Assembly (NCBI GenBank): GCA_964568045.1 | Contig: CAZMOL010000078.1 | Location: 1-7,104, forward strand | DNA from: CAZDDA01 sp964568045 | GTDB taxonomy: Bacteria > Bipolaricaulota > Bipolaricaulia > UBA7950 > UBA9294 | DNA: 7,104 bases | Direction of reading: 5' to 3' | Shown here: piece by piece, positions 6,259-7,104 of the stretch | Position numbering within the stretch: the first letter of the stretch is position 1 | Layout of the letters: every line of letters begins with the position of its first letter | Made by a program: the position numbers and the translations under genes | The notes under the pieces: model-generated | Told to the model about the DNA's origin: nothing | What the model saw: the letters and a program-made list of their open reading frames with translations, nothing else | The model's database searches: none

Positions 6259-7103
6259 AGCTGTTGATCTATTCCAAGGGCCTTTACTCGACGTGGATCT
6301 ACTACAGCCCCGATCGCATCCTGTTCGACGCCGGAGAGGGTGCAAGCTCCATCCTCGGAAACAAGGCGTTTGCGATCAGACGCGTCTTTCTCTCCCACGG
6401 ACACGCAGACCACATCGCCGGATTGGTTGGATTGGTCAACATCCGCAACAACGCCATGGGAGACAAGGAAAAGGAATTGACGATCTATTACCCGAGAGGC
6501 AACTACCTCATCTCGGAGATGATGGCCTTTCTAGCGCGGACGAACAGGCACCTGGCCTACGGTCTGGAATGGGTGCCCCTCGAATCGGGCGATCGGGTGG
6601 AACTCCTTGCCGGACAGATGCCACGCTACGTTGAGGCCTTCGACACCGTGCACGTCCACAACGAGCCCTCGCTCGGGTACAACGTTGTTGAGGTCCGTCA
6701 TCGGCTGCGGGAGGAGCTTGCCGACGCCTCCCAGGAAGAAATCGTCCGGTTGGTGCAAGAAAAGGGAAAAGACGAAGTGACTGCGTCGTACGACCAGCGC
6801 CTGTTCTCCTACGGCGGAGACTCCGTGGCCATCAAGCCGTCCTACATCGAGGGAACCGAAGTCCTGTGCCACGACACGACGTTTCTCGACGAGCGTGACC
6901 GCAAGGAGTACAAACACGCCACGCTCGCAGAAGCGATCGCCACTGCAAGGGAGGCCCGAGTGAAAAAGGAGCTGATCTGCTTTCACATCTCCAGCCGCTA
7001 CAAGGCCAAGATAAAGGAGATCAGTGCCGCCAGTGGGCAGTACGACGGTCTGGATTTCAAGGTCACCCTCGTCCCTCCGGGGAAGATCTTTGCAGTGGAG
7101 TGA
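6255..7103 (+). CDS. Metallo-beta-lactamase-fold protein related to ribonuclease Z
   Basis: A 282-residue zinc hydrolase, probably cytoplasmic. RNase Z-type ligands can be assigned: SHGHADH gives His48, His50, Asp52 and His53; His135 precedes PSLGY; Asp207 is in CHDTTFLDE; His244 is in FHISSRY. His221 in YKHATLAEA stands where RNase Z has its catalytic HST motif. LFDAGEG (23-29) and the SSRY ending (246-249) also match that family, whose classical members trim tRNA 3' trailers. Differences: the usual N-terminal FLGT.AG.P loop is missing, replaced by LLIYSKGLYSTWIYY, and the region between His135 and Asp207 has a charged helical stretch (about 148-175) without the Gly/Pro-rich exosite of tRNase Z. 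It may therefore be a nuclease or hydrolase of another substrate rather than the cell's tRNase Z. The ATG overlaps the preceding stop (ATGA), with GGTGGG just upstream. The gene is complete and ends one base before the window edge. Confidence 0.88.
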   Translation: MKLLIYSKGLYSTWIYYSPDRILFDAGEGASSILGNKAFAIRRVFLSHGHADHIAGLVGLVNIRNNAMGDKEKELTIYYPRGNYLISEMMAFLARTNRHLAYGLEWVPLESGDRVELLAGQMPRYVEAFDTVHVHNEPSLGYNVVEVRHRLREELADASQEEIVRLVQEKGKDEVTASYDQRLFSYGGDSVAIKPSYIEGTEVLCHDTTFLDERDRKEYKHATLAEAIATAREARVKKELICFHISSRYKAKIKEISAASGQYDGLDFKVTLVPPGKIFAVE

Positions 7104-7104
7104 G

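Overview
The window looks like ordinary chromosomal DNA of a bacterium with moderately high GC content (a by-eye impression, not a computed value). It carries five complete or partial gene products plus one housekeeping marker, serS. No mobile element, RNA gene, CRISPR array or phage gene is visible. A NosD-type beta-helix protein with OmpL47-like modules, next to a NatA/NatB-like ABC transporter, would fit a deep-branching or uncultivated lineage such as Bipolaricaulota/Acetothermia. That placement is a low-confidence guess from gene content and style, not from a search.

Minus strand, read from 4821 down to 1: serS (seryl-tRNA synthetase) overlaps by 4 nt a NatA-like ABC ATPase gene. A 173-bp gap with its own promoter and several small inverted repeats follows. 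Next comes a secreted protein with a NosD-like beta-helix, two OmpL47-like modules and a Pro/Glu-rich tail. Twelve nt after it begins a NatB-like ABC-2 permease that runs off the left edge. The last junction is a perfect 8-bp hairpin with the upstream stop codon in its loop and the permease start codon in its 3' arm. ATPase, beta-helix protein and permease together resemble the NosF/NosD/NosY set-up. The permease, however, is of the NatB type with a large extracytoplasmic domain, so a new exporter-like machine with a surface or periplasmic partner is an inference.

Plus strand, 4924 to 7103: a divergent two-gene unit. It encodes an alkaline-phosphatase-superfamily phosphohydrolase/phosphodiesterase and, overlapping it by 4 nt, a metallo-beta-lactamase-fold protein related to RNase Z. 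Its predicted promoter places the transcription start only a few nt before the ATG, which suggests a leaderless or nearly leaderless mRNA.

The 102-bp divergent region (4822-4923) holds both outward promoters. The most notable observations are the ABC/NosD-like triad, the start-stop hairpin, a 25-bp near-identical in-frame repeat shared by the end of serS and the start of the ATPase gene, the leaderless promoter, and the atypical RNase Z-like protein.
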